The notes under the pieces are model-generated. The model made no database searches. It was not told the origin of the DNA and was given only the letters and a program-made list of their open reading frames with translations. Shown one piece after another: positions 26,018-35,238 of a stretch of 52,758 nt of DNA. Made by a program: the position numbers and the translations under genes. Numbering within the stretch: position 1 is the first letter of the stretch; each line of letters opens with the position of its first letter. Source of the DNA: Caldisericota bacterium (GTDB taxonomy: Bacteria > Caldisericota > JANLFM01); the NCBI GenBank assembly GCA_024655865.1, contig JANLFM010000002.1, positions 21,647 through 74,404 on the forward strand, in the 5' to 3' direction.

Positions 26018-26688
26018 CAGTGACCTGCACCTCCTTCTCCAGGCCGAAAGAGCTTAGCCTGCAAGCATTCGATCCCCTTTAACGTGGCGCTGATATGGAG
26101 AACATCCCCTTCCTCTAAAACGGCATCCTGGTCTGGCAAGCGAGCCTGCCCTGCTCTCGTCAGAGCTATTAGAGTACACTCACCTCCGGAAAATAATTCC
26201 TTGATTTTCCTTCCCTGCCAATGAAGGGGGGTAATTACTTCGTAAATTTTAATCTCGCCGTTCCCCAAAGAAAAAGCTACTCGCAATCCGGAATTCAGAA
26301 GGATCTCTTCCATGCGTTGAACTCCCCAGCTGACAGAGCTGACTACTTGAAGTTCAAATTCTTCAAACAGGGCGCGATATTTGGGATCATAATTGCGCAC
26401 AACGATATTGGGAACGTGAAAGGCTTCACGTGCAATATGAGCCACCACCACGTTGATGGCATCGGAATTGGTTGCCAGAGCTAAACTATCGGCTTTCTCT
26501 ATACCGGCCCTAAGGAGGACATCCTGAGAAAGGGCATCTCCTTCTAACATTAAGCCAAGGAAATCAGGGGGCAAATTATCAAAAGCATCGGGGTTTCTGT
26601 CGATGATCGTTACGTTATTACTTGATTTGTACAGGCGATAAGCAAGAGCAGCTCCAAACCTGCCACAGCCTACTACGATAATATTCAA
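26017..26688 (-). CDS. TrkA-family RCK regulator (first of two)
   Basis: A 223-residue RCK protein with nucleotide loop GCGRFGAALAYRL near residue 7 and a C-terminal RCK_C domain ending LEEGDVLHISA. It begins 27 bases after the KimA-like gene and overlaps the next RCK gene. The two proteins are paralogues rather than repeats, differing across most positions. Confidence 0.85.
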   Translation of the reverse strand: MNIIVVGCGRFGAALAYRLYKSSNNVTIIDRNPDAFDNLPPDFLGLMLEGDALSQDVLLRAGIEKADSLALATNSDAINVVVAHIAREAFHVPNIVVRNYDPKYRALFEEFELQVVSSVSWGVQRMEEILLNSGLRVAFSLGNGEIKIYEVITPLHWQGRKIKELFSGGECTLIALTRAGQARLPDQDAVLEEGDVLHISATLKGIECLQAKLFRPGEGGAGH

Positions 26689-26715
26689 CTCTTTACCCTC
26701 CTTTCCCTTCTAAGT

Positions 26716-28656
26716 TTAATCCAGTTGATAAGGCACCGAGGTAATCACTATGTCTTTATGAAAGAGCAGGGCCCTGCGGAGCACTGAAGCGGTCTGGGCA
26801 TGAAGCAGTCTGTTCCAGAAGTGCCGAGGGACAAACTCCGGAACTACCACAGTGATGATTTCATTGGGTTGGCGCCTTTTATCGATTTCATCAATATACT
26901 CTAAAAGTGGTTCGATAAACAATCGATATGGTGAATCCAGAATCACGAGCCGATAGCCCATACCCCAAATTTCCCATTTTTGGCGAATCTTCTCAGCTTC
27001 CTGGGGATCCAGGGATACGTAGACTGCAGTAATGTCATCTGAGAGGGTTTCGGCGTAACGCAAGGCTAAAAGCGTCCCTCGGTGCACACCCCCAATGGGA
27101 ACGATTACCCTGTGCCTGATGATTGGTGGAGTAGAACCAAAATTTTCCAGGGATAACTTGCGTGCTAAGCCCCTGTAATGACGGTGAATTCCAGAAAATA
27201 AAAAGACCAGCGCGGGGATTATCAGGACTACCAGCCAGGCTCCATCCACAAATTTGGTTGCCGTGAAGATTACTACTACTACTGCAGTGCAGATCGCTCC
27301 TAGGCCATTAATAGCCATTTTGGTTTTCCAGTTTTTCTGGCTAAAGAGAACGGAACCGCGCTCCTTTCTTTCTTCTCCGGGTTTGAGGTGCCCGATTTTC
27401 CACCAGCGGTGGGCCATGCCCAACTGGGACAAAGTAAAGGAAAGGAATACGCCAATGGCATAAAGAGGGATCAAACGGGTAACGCTGGCCTGAAAAACAA
27501 TAATCAGGACAGAGGCCAAAATGGCCAGGGAAATTATGCCCCGGGAATATACTAATCGGCTTCCGCGATAGGTCAACTGGCGGGGAAGAAAACCATCAGA
27601 GGCCATAATAGCGCTTAGCCTGGGAAAATCGGCAAAGGAGGTGTTGGCTGCCATAACCAAGATTACAGTAGTAGCTACAATGGTGAACCAGTAAAATACT
27701 CCTCTGCCATCAAATATGGTGCGCGCAATTTGGGAAATAACCGTCTCTGTTTCAGAAGGGACAGCATGAATGGAGGAAGCAAGGAAAGAAATCCCCAGTA
27801 GCATGCTACCCAAAATGCAGGCCATGATAATCAGGGTAGCACCAGCATTTTTCGTACGGGGTTCACGGAAAGCAGGAATACCATTGGAAATGGCCTCTAC
27901 GCCAGTCAAAGCCGAGGTTCCACTGGAAAAAGCGCGCAGGAGCAAGAAAAGGCTCAAGTTTCCGCCTAAATTCATGACCTCCAAAGATGGAGGAGCGCTC
28001 ACCTGCCCTAAATAGCCCGTCAAACTGCGTACCAAACCCGCCCCTATCGTCAAAAACATAGTAATAATGAAGAAATAGGTCGGGAAAGCAAAAAAGATAC
28101 CTGATTCCTTTACGCCTCGCAAATTGACAAGCATAATGAATAATACCAGGCCCACAGAGACCCAAACCCGATAAGGGTAAAGGGATGGGACTGCAGAGAT
28201 GACCTGAGCCACTCCGGAAGAAACGGACACTGCCACCGTCAAGAGGTAATCCGTTAACAGGGCTGCTCCCGCTACCTGGGCGGGAATTTCTCCGAGATTA
28301 TCCCTGGAAACGATGTAGGAGCCCCCTCCATTGGGATAAGCGTGGATGGTTTGCTCATAGGACAAGGTCACGATCGCTAAAAGAAGCACAATGGTTATGG
28401 AAAGGGGAAAGACGAATTGATAAGCTGCAGCGCCCAGGACAGCCAGGATAACCAACATTTCCTGGGTAGCATAAGCTACAGACGATAGGGCATCAGAGGA
28501 AAAAACAGCCAAACCAAGGAACTTGCCTATTGTCTGGTGTGGGGCATCAGAGGTGGGTAAAGGTCTTCCAATTAGCCATGTTCGCCAGGAGCGTCTGGGC
28601 TGGTATTTAGTTTTTCTTTTAAGAACCGCACTTCCAAATTCGTCCTCATTATCCAT
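26716..28656 (-). CDS. kimA: KimA-like high-affinity K+ importer (APC/KUP superfamily)
   Basis: A 646-residue membrane protein with about 12 hydrophobic helices (residues 45-460) and a cytosolic C-terminal domain of roughly 150 residues resembling a universal-stress-like fold. FSSDALSSVAYATQE near residue 53 is typical of the KimA (YdaO) group; an APC amino-acid permease would usually lack it. KimA imports K+ with protons and is inhibited by cyclic di-AMP in Bacillus. The two RCK genes downstream support a K+ role. A structured leader precedes the ATG. An amino acid permease is the alternative. Confidence 0.78.
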   Translation of the reverse strand: MDNEDEFGSAVLKRKTKYQPRRSWRTWLIGRPLPTSDAPHQTIGKFLGLAVFSSDALSSVAYATQEMLVILAVLGAAAYQFVFPLSITIVLLLAIVTLSYEQTIHAYPNGGGSYIVSRDNLGEIPAQVAGAALLTDYLLTVAVSVSSGVAQVISAVPSLYPYRVWVSVGLVLFIMLVNLRGVKESGIFFAFPTYFFIITMFLTIGAGLVRSLTGYLGQVSAPPSLEVMNLGGNLSLFLLLRAFSSGTSALTGVEAISNGIPAFREPRTKNAGATLIIMACILGSMLLGISFLASSIHAVPSETETVISQIARTIFDGRGVFYWFTIVATTVILVMAANTSFADFPRLSAIMASDGFLPRQLTYRGSRLVYSRGIISLAILASVLIIVFQASVTRLIPLYAIGVFLSFTLSQLGMAHRWWKIGHLKPGEERKERGSVLFSQKNWKTKMAINGLGAICTAVVVVIFTATKFVDGAWLVVLIIPALVFLFSGIHRHYRGLARKLSLENFGSTPPIIRHRVIVPIGGVHRGTLLALRYAETLSDDITAVYVSLDPQEAEKIRQKWEIWGMGYRLVILDSPYRLFIEPLLEYIDEIDKRRQPNEIITVVVPEFVPRHFWNRLLHAQTASVLRRALLFHKDIVITSVPYQLD

Positions 28657-28677
28657 ATTTCTTCTATTGAATGTTGC

Positions 28678-28791
28678 TTCCTGGAATCTTTAACATTTAC
28701 TATGTATAACTGCCTTACCAGGTTCTTGAGGTAAAAACCTCCGCTCAAAGACCGTAGGCACCTAAGAAATTCGATCAAAATTGGCCAGGAA
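28678..28791 (-). promoter_or_regulatory. Structured 5' leader of the KimA-like gene (candidate riboswitch)
   Basis: On the minus strand TTCCTGG (28791-28785) pairs with CCAGGAA (28684-28678), closing a domain that contains a nested stem: GCCT/AGGC (28759-28756 with 28715-28712), GGTCTT/AAG-A-ACC (28753-28748 with 28727-28721) and GAGGT-TTTT-ACCTC (28741-28728). A short ACAT/ATGT hairpin (about 28706-28693) would make a three-way junction. The 3' closing strand ends 21 bases before the start codon, so translation could be controlled. It does not match the ydaO (cyclic di-AMP) consensus well. Pairings were found by eye. Confidence 0.45.
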
Positions 28792-28832
28792 ATAAGCTAA
28801 TATCAAACTCTCCTCCTCTCTACAGACAAGGT

Positions 28833-28838
28833 ATTATA
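28833..28838 (-). promoter_or_regulatory. Candidate -10 of the KimA-like transcript; intergenic 28657-28960
   Basis: TATAAT at 28838-28833 lies about 177 bases before the start codon, leaving room for the structured leader. The -35 region is T-rich and not convincing. The rest of the gap toward 28960 holds a GC-rich imperfect repeat (28892-28920) but no gene. Confidence 0.45.
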
Positions 28839-28960
28839 TCGCTACCTCTAAAAAAAGAAAGAAAATTTCAAAGCAAAAGGGCCTGGCAGTAAAACCTTGA
28901 GGCGGGGTTTCCTCCCTCGATTTATTGTCTAAAAGGTGCCGAGTTCGCGGAGAATAAAGC

Positions 28961-29572
28961 CTATTTAAAGTGAGCGCTCATGTAGTTAAGGATTTTCCGG
29001 GCTCCTTTGAGCATCAGATCCAGGGGAAAGGAGGGTGCAACTTTTTCCAGCTGTGCTACAAGCTCGGGAGTGCAGGGAAGGTGAATGAATCCCCCTTTAA
29101 AATCCCTCCAGTTTCGAGAGTAGTGAGCCAGAAGGTAAAAAATTTGGTTACATACATAAGTTCCCGCAGTGTTGGAAATCTCGCAGGGTATCCCCTCTTC
29201 CCTTAAAACTTGCTGGAGCTCTTTCAGGGGAAGACCTGAAAAGTAAGCGAGCGGACCCTCAGCCACAATAGGGGTTTCCTCCGGCTTCCATCCCTCATTA
29301 TCCGGAATAGAAAAGTCCAGGAGATTAATGGCTACTCTTTCTAAGGAAATTGCGGGCCGGTTATAAGCCAGACCAAAGGAAAGGACGAGCTGGGGTTTAA
29401 ATTCTTCCAGAGCGTCCTTGAGCTCCTCCCCTACCCTTTTTCCCTTCACCGGAAGCACCCAGGCATAAATTTCGAGGCCTGGATCTGAGGAAGCTAACTC
29501 TTCAACAAGAAGTTGGGAGGGGTTTACAGAATATCCCCCGAAGGGCTCGAAACCAGTAAGCAAAACTCTCAC
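28961..29572 (-). CDS. pcp: Pyroglutamyl peptidase I
   Basis: A 203-residue cysteine peptidase (family C15) that removes N-terminal pyroglutamate from peptides. The triad is visible: Glu in SLERVAINL (about residue 78), Cys in GTYVCNQIFY (about 142), His in GGFIHLPCTP (about 166). The N-terminal VLLTGFEPFGGYSVNPS is the family signature. It lies 19 bases after the GDT1-like gene. The 5-oxoproline it releases could be used by PxpABC, encoded at 39278-41716. Confidence 0.94.
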   Translation of the reverse strand: MRVLLTGFEPFGGYSVNPSQLLVEELASSDPGLEIYAWVLPVKGKRVGEELKDALEEFKPQLVLSFGLAYNRPAISLERVAINLLDFSIPDNEGWKPEETPIVAEGPLAYFSGLPLKELQQVLREEGIPCEISNTAGTYVCNQIFYLLAHYSRNWRDFKGGFIHLPCTPELVAQLEKVAPSFPLDLMLKGARKILNYMSAHFK

Positions 29573-29591
29573 AGAACGCTTCTCCTTGCGC

Positions 29592-30167
29592 CTAAAAAGA
29601 GAGGGCGGGTATGAAAGTGGAAAGCAAGGTCAAAACGCCGAAGATCAAAAAAAGAGCCGCCGCCACATAGCTGAGAGTGCGCACAGGAATGACCTTGCCC
29701 AAACGATTCCCCAAAAAAACCGCCACTCCGTCCACCAGAATCATAGCCAATGAGGCTCCGAGCCAAACTAGGAAGGGACTCTTGTATTCTGCTGAAAGGG
29801 CCATTGTCATAAGCTGAGTCTTATCTCCCAACTCGCTCAGAAAAAAGGTGAGAAAGGTGGCCCAGAATGGTGAGAGCTTGTTCTTTACCTTCTCCTCACC
29901 CTTTTTGCCCCGTTCCCAGAGGGTGTAGACCCCAAAAAAGAGAAAAAGACACCCCGCGATGATCTTCAGGGCCAGTTCAGGGAGGAGAGCAAGCAGGTAG
30001 TTCCCCAGAATAACAGCCAGCCCCATAAGGATCAGGATAGCCAGGACGATACCCCCCAGGACGGGTTGCCATCTATACCTGCAGGCCAGGGCCACGGCGA
30101 GGAATTGTGTCTTGTCCCCCAGCTCGGCCACCATGATCAACCCCAATACCAGAAGAAAGACCTTCAA
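29592..30167 (-). CDS. GDT1/UPF0016 family divalent cation transporter
   Basis: A 191-residue membrane protein with six predicted helices in two halves, each with the family motif E-x-G-D: AELGDKTQFLAVAL (about residue 14) and SELGDKTQLMTMAL (about residue 110). Bacterial members (MneA, Mnx) export Mn2+. The start is TTG 30167, overlapping the preceding stop as TTGA, so it is translated from the SLH gene's transcript. Confidence 0.87.
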   Translation of the reverse strand: MKVFLLVLGLIMVAELGDKTQFLAVALACRYRWQPVLGGIVLAILILMGLAVILGNYLLALLPELALKIIAGCLFLFFGVYTLWERGKKGEEKVKNKLSPFWATFLTFFLSELGDKTQLMTMALSAEYKSPFLVWLGASLAMILVDGVAVFLGNRLGKVIPVRTLSYVAAALFLIFGVLTLLSTFIPALSF

Positions 30168-31138
30168 GGTTTTTTGATCTCCTTAGCATGGAGGAGAAAA
30201 AAGGCCGTCTGCGCTCTGGTGGCAGGTAGTGCAGGATCAAAAAGGAGCGCCCCTGAACTATCGGTTCTGACGATCTGGGGTACATCCAGGGGGATGAGGC
30301 CGTTTCCGGAAGCTGTTTCTATATATCTATAGTACCAGTCTTCAGGAGAGCAGTCGGAAAAAGTAGGGCTTGAAGGTAGGATAATAACCCAGCCAAGAGA
30401 GCGGACGAGAACGGTAATCATTTCTGCTTTGGTAATTTCCCCATCCGGCTTAAAGGCACCATCAGGATAGCCTTTGACCAATCCCGCCTTCACTGCCGCT
30501 TCCACATATCCAAAGGCCCAGTGTTCCGGAGGGACATCGGGAAAGGTGGCTCTCTCGGGTTTAATCGGGGAAAGGCCAAACGAAAGAAGGACCATTTTGG
30601 CAAATTCCGCCCTGGAGACCGGGTTATCAGGACGAAAGGCTCCATCAGGGTACCCGGAGATCACACCCGCTTCCGTTAATGCGGATATTTCCTGAAATGC
30701 CCAATAGTCCAGGGGTACATCGGGAAAGGCAAGCTCGATTTTCTGAATGGCGAAGTCCCCATCGGAAACATCCCAAACGCTTTCCCCCCACTTTGGGGAC
30801 CAGATTACTCTGATTCTCCCGTGATCGCTCTTTACCGGGGGGACCAGCCAGACGTAGGCTCCTTTCTCTCCGCCTTTTGAAGCCGGGTTAGGAAAGTAAG
30901 CGATGTCCGTCCAGGTCTTCCCTGAATCCAGCGAGTACTGAAGGCCTATATTCCCTCCAGTAGCGGAAGTAGTCCATTGAATTTCAAAAACTTTCAAAGC
31001 GGCGAGGGTTTCCCCTCCATTGGGCTGGATCAAGGTCACGGAAAGAGGTTCCTCCGTGGGAAATACCACCGGCACCGAGATCACCAGAACTCCCAGAAGC
31101 ATGGAGGTCAGGAAATTTCTAAAAGCCATGAGTTTCAT
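30164..31138 (-). CDS. SLH surface protein with an Ig-like domain
   Basis: A 324-residue secreted protein. A signal peptide (about residues 1-27) precedes an Ig-like domain of the Ser-Thr/GPI-anchored Kre9-like type (VTLIQPNGGETLAALKVF and WLVPPVKSDHG, residues 33-130), then two clear SLH domains (FPDVPLDYWAFQEI and FPDVPPEHWAFGYV) and a third, degenerate SLH region ending TRAQTAFFLLHA. It probably sits in the S-layer. Start ATG 31138 has GAAGG upstream. Partner genes downstream (GDT1 and Pcp) overlap or nearly touch. Confidence 0.85.
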   Translation of the reverse strand: MKLMAFRNFLTSMLLGVLVISVPVVFPTEEPLSVTLIQPNGGETLAALKVFEIQWTTSATGGNIGLQYSLDSGKTWTDIAYFPNPASKGGEKGAYVWLVPPVKSDHGRIRVIWSPKWGESVWDVSDGDFAIQKIELAFPDVPLDYWAFQEISALTEAGVISGYPDGAFRPDNPVSRAEFAKMVLLSFGLSPIKPERATFPDVPPEHWAFGYVEAAVKAGLVKGYPDGAFKPDGEITKAEMITVLVRSLGWVIILPSSPTFSDCSPEDWYYRYIETASGNGLIPLDVPQIVRTDSSGALLFDPALPATRAQTAFFLLHAKEIKKP

Positions 31139-31383
31139 TGAGCATTACCTTCCCTTCGAAGCATCAATGGGGATTATACAATCCAGTCAGGGAATGTGGA
31201 ACCCCGTCCCTTTAATAATTTAATTAATGGAAATTGTGCCACATCTGCTTTAAGAAGGGTAAAATACCCTCAGCTTCAAAGTTGACTATGCGGGATTCGG
31301 ATATACAAACGGTCACCGGAAGAATAGGGGGCATTCCTTTGCTCCTTCAAGGAAGAGCAGCCACAATACTGGTCTGGCTGATA

Positions 31384-31620
31384 GGCTTTTACTTTCCCGA
31401 GGCCAGAGCCATAACGCATCCCTTATTTTTCGATTATCCAGAGGATAAAAGGGCAAAGAGTATCTGGGACGAATACTTTTACGGGCCGGAATACCTCGTA
31501 GCGCCGACCTGGAGGACAGAGAAAAGGGAAATCTGTCTTTCGGAAGGAAACTGGGTGGATTTCTGGAATTGCTCAAAGGTACATCAGGGACGATTACTAT
31601 GGTATACCGGGCAGAATTAG
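31384..31620 (+). pseudogene. Remnant of a GH31 glycoside hydrolase
   Basis: The open frame on the plus strand, ending at TAG 31618-31620, reads as the C-terminal part of a family 31 alpha-glucosidase/xylosidase: ITHPLFFDYPEDKRA, DEYFYGPEYLVAPTW and EGNWVDFWNCS. In intact enzymes these segments follow the catalytic barrel. The roughly 450 residues before and the C-terminal beta domain are absent, and no start or Shine-Dalgarno is visible. I read it as a decayed gene. The intergenic block 31139-31656 holds nothing else that I recognise. Confidence 0.65.
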
Positions 31621-31656
31621 ATCCCTACCCATGATTGAAAGGCTGGAGGGTGTTCC

Positions 31657-32592
31657 ATGAGCTCTGAAAAAGGCAACTATTACCGAGGGGTTTTTGCTAT
31701 CCTCCTCGCTGCCTTACTCTGGTCCACTCTGGGGGTGATGGGGAAACTTTTCCTGAAGGAGGGCATCGACATTATTGCGGGAGTCTCTCTGCGTCCTCTG
31801 TTCGCTTTCCTTGTCCTGCTCCTCGCCCGTCCTATTTTCCCCAAAAGGAGAGAAATTACTCCAGAAAATAAGTGGCGCAAAATTTCCTTCTTTGTCCTTT
31901 TTGGCTTCGTGGGGGTTACTATTTTTTACGTCCTTTATTTCTTGGCGGTGAAGATCACTTCTATCTCCCTGGCTGTGATCCTGCTTTACACTGCTCCTAT
32001 CTGGGTGCTCGTTTTCTCCCTGCTCTCCCGCTGGGAAAAGTTTCGCCTGGAAAAGGGCGCGGGCATTATCCTTTCCCTTCTGGGAGTTAGTCTCATCGCC
32101 CAGTCCTCTTTAGGGGAGTTCTCCTTCTGGGGGTTTCTTGCGGGCCTGGGCTCTGCTCTGACCTACGCCCTGTTCACATATTTTGGCAAAGTGGCCCTGG
32201 GAAAATACGACCTGGGTACCGTCCTGGTATGGGTTTTTGGTTTTGGTGCCCTGGGATTTTTGCCTTTCTGGCTGGTTAAACCTGAACTTCTAATTCAGGT
32301 TCTCAACCATCCCAAAGCGCTTCTCATTTCTTTCCTGATGGGTCTGGGTCCTACGGCGATATCCTATGGCGCTTACCTCTGGGCCCTGAATCATGTTCCT
32401 CCCACAGTTGCTGCTTTAATCTGCACTCTGGAGCCTGTCCTGGGAAGTATCTGGGGGGTGCTCTTTTTTTCGGAAAGTTTTACCCTTCTCAATGCCCTGG
32501 GAGGGCTTTTGGTTCTATCTGCGGTAATAATTGCCTCAATAGGGGGCGGTAGGAATCGCCTTCTTAAAGTTTCCGAAAGGAACACTATCTGA
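31657..32592 (+). CDS. EamA/DMT-family transporter
   Basis: A 311-residue membrane protein with ten predicted helices in two EamA halves (about residues 10-145 and 155-300), typical of drug/metabolite transporters that export amino acids or other metabolites. Start ATG 31657 has GGAGGG six bases upstream. The substrate cannot be inferred. Confidence 0.88.
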   Translation: MSSEKGNYYRGVFAILLAALLWSTLGVMGKLFLKEGIDIIAGVSLRPLFAFLVLLLARPIFPKRREITPENKWRKISFFVLFGFVGVTIFYVLYFLAVKITSISLAVILLYTAPIWVLVFSLLSRWEKFRLEKGAGIILSLLGVSLIAQSSLGEFSFWGFLAGLGSALTYALFTYFGKVALGKYDLGTVLVWVFGFGALGFLPFWLVKPELLIQVLNHPKALLISFLMGLGPTAISYGAYLWALNHVPPTVAALICTLEPVLGSIWGVLFFSESFTLLNALGGLLVLSAVIIASIGGGRNRLLKVSERNTI

Positions 32593-32728
32593 GATGCTCT
32601 TCCAGGGAGGGTTCTCGCTCCTCATAAGTATCCTCTTTGAGTTATCTATTCCAGGTAGGGTCTTGACGGGTTCTACCCTCGTGTTTCCATTTGTCAGAAT
32701 TTAAGGGAAAATGATTTTAGCCTGAAGG

Positions 32729-33190
32729 ATGGAAACAATGGAAATTGAACGGAAATTTGTGGTTAAGGGGTTATCACTCTCCAAGCTTGAGGGATTAATA
32801 TTCTCTCAAATAGAGCAATACTACCTGAGAAACTGCAGAGGGGTGCGCCTGCGCAAGGAGAATGACAGGTTCACTTTAACGATAAAAGGAGAGGGCCTCC
32901 AGGAAAGAGTGGAGGTGGAAAAAGAGATCATGGAATCCGAATTCCAGGAACTTTTAAGCCTCTGCGATCGTGGTCTCAAAAAAAGGCGCTATTTTGCAGG
33001 AAGGTGGGAAATAGACGTCTTCGAGGGAAGTCTGGAGGGCCTGATTCTTGCAGAAATTGAGCTGGAGTACAAAGAGGAACCCCCGCCTAAATTTCCCTTT
33101 CCGGAAGCGAGGCTCGTTGAGGTTACGGATAACCCCGCTTTCCTCAACCAGAATTTGGCCCTGGGAAGAATTCCTCCCCTGAAGCCCTGA
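32729..33190 (+). CDS. CYTH-domain phosphohydrolase-like protein
   Basis: A 153-residue triphosphate tunnel metalloenzyme. The CYTH N-terminal motif appears as MEIERKFVV (ExExK), with RGVRLRKEN, FTLTIKGEG and AEIELEYK further on, all charged residues lining the tunnel. Bacterial members are inorganic triphosphatases, thiamine triphosphatases or class IV cyclases. The 3' end overlaps the convergent histidine kinase gene by 47 bases. Confidence 0.87.
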   Translation: METMEIERKFVVKGLSLSKLEGLIFSQIEQYYLRNCRGVRLRKENDRFTLTIKGEGLQERVEVEKEIMESEFQELLSLCDRGLKKRRYFAGRWEIDVFEGSLEGLILAEIELEYKEEPPPKFPFPEARLVEVTDNPAFLNQNLALGRIPPLKP

Positions 33191-35111
33191 GGGGCAGTTT
33201 CACAGTGACCGTTGTTCCCTTTCCAACCTCACTTTGAAGGCTCAGCGTTCCTTCATGGGCTTCCACTATCTTGCGGGAAACATAGAGGCCCAGGCCAGTT
33301 CCTGGAAGGGCTCGTTTGGATGATTCCCTGGTCCGGAAGAAGGGCTCAAATATTGAGTCCATCTCTTCAGGGGGAATTCCTATCCCTTCGTCCTGGACCT
33401 GGAAGATTACTTCTTTGCCAGACTGAAAAAGCCGGATGAAAATTCTGGAGCTATGCCTGGAGTATTTCAAAGCATTGGAAAGCAAGTTGCTCACTACCCT
33501 GCTAATAGCTTCCCGGTCCAGGCTTAAGACAGGGACATCACCGATCTCAAAAGAAGCACGCACATTCAGGGTTTGGGCATAGGATTCTAAATCCTCCCAA
33601 CATTCCTTGACTATTGTGGGAAGATCAGAGGGAGAAAGGGATAAGGGGTATTTCGCCTCCCTTATCCTCAAGGTGTCCACGAGGTTATCCACAAGCCTCT
33701 TTAACCTCTTCAGGTTACGCTCCATGGGAGTGCTCCATCTTGAAAATACCCGGGGTATTTCCTCGGGAGAGGAGTTCTGAAGCACTTCAAAGGCCGAAAA
33801 CAGAAAAGTAAGGGGCGATTTGAGCTCGTGAGAGATACTGTAAAGCAAATCCATTCTGGCGTTCTCCAGACTTTCCTCCAGTAGTTTCCTTTCCGTGATT
33901 TCTCTGGAAATTCCCAAGATTCCGATAGGTTTGCCTCTTCCGTTCCTCATTGGGGTCTTGATCGTGTCGTAGACCCTCGTTTTTCCACCCCAGGTCAGGC
34001 TTTCTTCCAGCCTCATAGGGCCATCGCTTTTGATGAGCTCCCTGTCCGTCGAGATAATGCGCTCTGCAAAATTGGGGTCGAAGAGATCCCTGGCGGTTTT
34101 TCCCAGTATTTCCGATTCCGGCAAGTTTAAGGCGTTCATAAAAGCCTGGTTCACCATCTGGTAGCGCCCTTTGAGGTCCTTCACGTAGATAGGGTCAGGA
34201 CAGCTTTCAAAGAGAAGGGCAAGACTCTGCTTGAGCTCCTTTTCGGATTCCTCAAAACGTAAGCGAAGGATTAAAGCGGAAAGGGTCTGAGAGACAAGAA
34301 AGAGGAGCTCCAGGTGCTCTTCGTTGAGCGCTACTTCCTTCTCGTAGCTCTGAACCGCCAGAACACCGTAGGCTTTACCTTTGACCATTAGAGGCACACC
34401 CATCCAGCTTTCCGGCGGGGTTCCCAGGACTTCCACCTCTCCCCTTTCCACCATTTTCAGGAAATCATTTTTGGTTTCAAGAAGCAGTGGCTTTCGAGAG
34501 TTCAAAACCCACTCTGTCAGGCCTTTTGCCTTTTTCCGGAATCCTCTTTTAGACTTCTTGAAATCATCCACGTAGTAAGGGAAGGCAATTCGATCCCGTT
34601 CCTGGTCAAAGAAAGCGACATAAAAATTTCTTGCCGGTACAAGGTCGTTCAATACGGCATGAAGGGTCCTGAAGAAACCCTGGAGGCTTCTTCCGGTAAG
34701 CGCTTGGGTGACAATCCGGAGATAAGCTTCCCGCACCCTTTTGCTCCTTTCAGCGTCTCCCTCGCCAGTTATGAAAATTACTTCCTTTTCCCCGTTTGGG
34801 TAATAAAGCGTTTGTTTTCTGAGCTCTAAGGGGAGCTCTTTCCTTCCATTTTTAAGAAAATAAATCAGGGCCTTTTCCTCCTCTTCCGGCTTACTGAAAA
34901 AGGCCTGAGCGCGTTCAGATGATCGGGGAGAAACCAAACTTTGAACGTTTATTTGAGCCTGCTCTTCCTGTTTCAGGGAGAAAATCTCAAAAAATGACCG
35001 GTTGGCCCACTTTAAGGAACCATCCGGGTTGAGAGCAAAAATAGGTACTTCTCCAGGATTGTTAGCGTCCCGGGATTTATTGCCTTCCCCTTCCCTGCTC
35101 TTTTTCGCCAT
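33144..35111 (-). CDS. Orphan sensor histidine kinase, PAS-GAF-PAS-HisKA-HATPase
   Basis: A 655-residue cytosolic kinase without membrane helices. Order: a PAS-like domain (about residues 20-120), GAF (about 130-280), PAS (about 292-400, ending ISREITERK), HisKA with the phospho-acceptor SISHELKSPL (about 428), and HATPase_c with the N box NLLSNALKYS, G1 DEGIGIP and G2 GTGLGLYVSRK. It should sense a cytoplasmic ligand or redox state and autophosphorylate. No response regulator is adjacent, so the partner lies elsewhere. ATG 35111 follows GAGGAG by 4 bases. Confidence 0.9.
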   Translation of the reverse strand: MAKKSREGEGNKSRDANNPGEVPIFALNPDGSLKWANRSFFEIFSLKQEEQAQINVQSLVSPRSSERAQAFFSKPEEEEKALIYFLKNGRKELPLELRKQTLYYPNGEKEVIFITGEGDAERSKRVREAYLRIVTQALTGRSLQGFFRTLHAVLNDLVPARNFYVAFFDQERDRIAFPYYVDDFKKSKRGFRKKAKGLTEWVLNSRKPLLLETKNDFLKMVERGEVEVLGTPPESWMGVPLMVKGKAYGVLAVQSYEKEVALNEEHLELLFLVSQTLSALILRLRFEESEKELKQSLALLFESCPDPIYVKDLKGRYQMVNQAFMNALNLPESEILGKTARDLFDPNFAERIISTDRELIKSDGPMRLEESLTWGGKTRVYDTIKTPMRNGRGKPIGILGISREITERKLLEESLENARMDLLYSISHELKSPLTFLFSAFEVLQNSSPEEIPRVFSRWSTPMERNLKRLKRLVDNLVDTLRIREAKYPLSLSPSDLPTIVKECWEDLESYAQTLNVRASFEIGDVPVLSLDREAISRVVSNLLSNALKYSRHSSRIFIRLFQSGKEVIFQVQDEGIGIPPEEMDSIFEPFFRTRESSKRALPGTGLGLYVSRKIVEAHEGTLSLQSEVGKGTTVTVKLPLRASGEEFFPGPNSG

Positions 35112-35238
35112 TTTCTCCTCAGGAGAATGAATAAATAGTAACTAAATTGGGGAGGATTTTTGCCTAATGTTCTTTGCCCTGTAGTAAGCCCGTCTACCCC
35201 CGTTAATTTATATATTGTAAACAAATGAGAAAAAATTT

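Noticed and set aside
28657-28960. Cyclic di-AMP (ydaO) riboswitch before the KimA-like gene
   Set aside because: Neither the leader nor the GC-rich repeat at 28892-28920 shows the conserved ydaO blocks. Part of the repeat looks vaguely similar but lies upstream of the probable -10 box.
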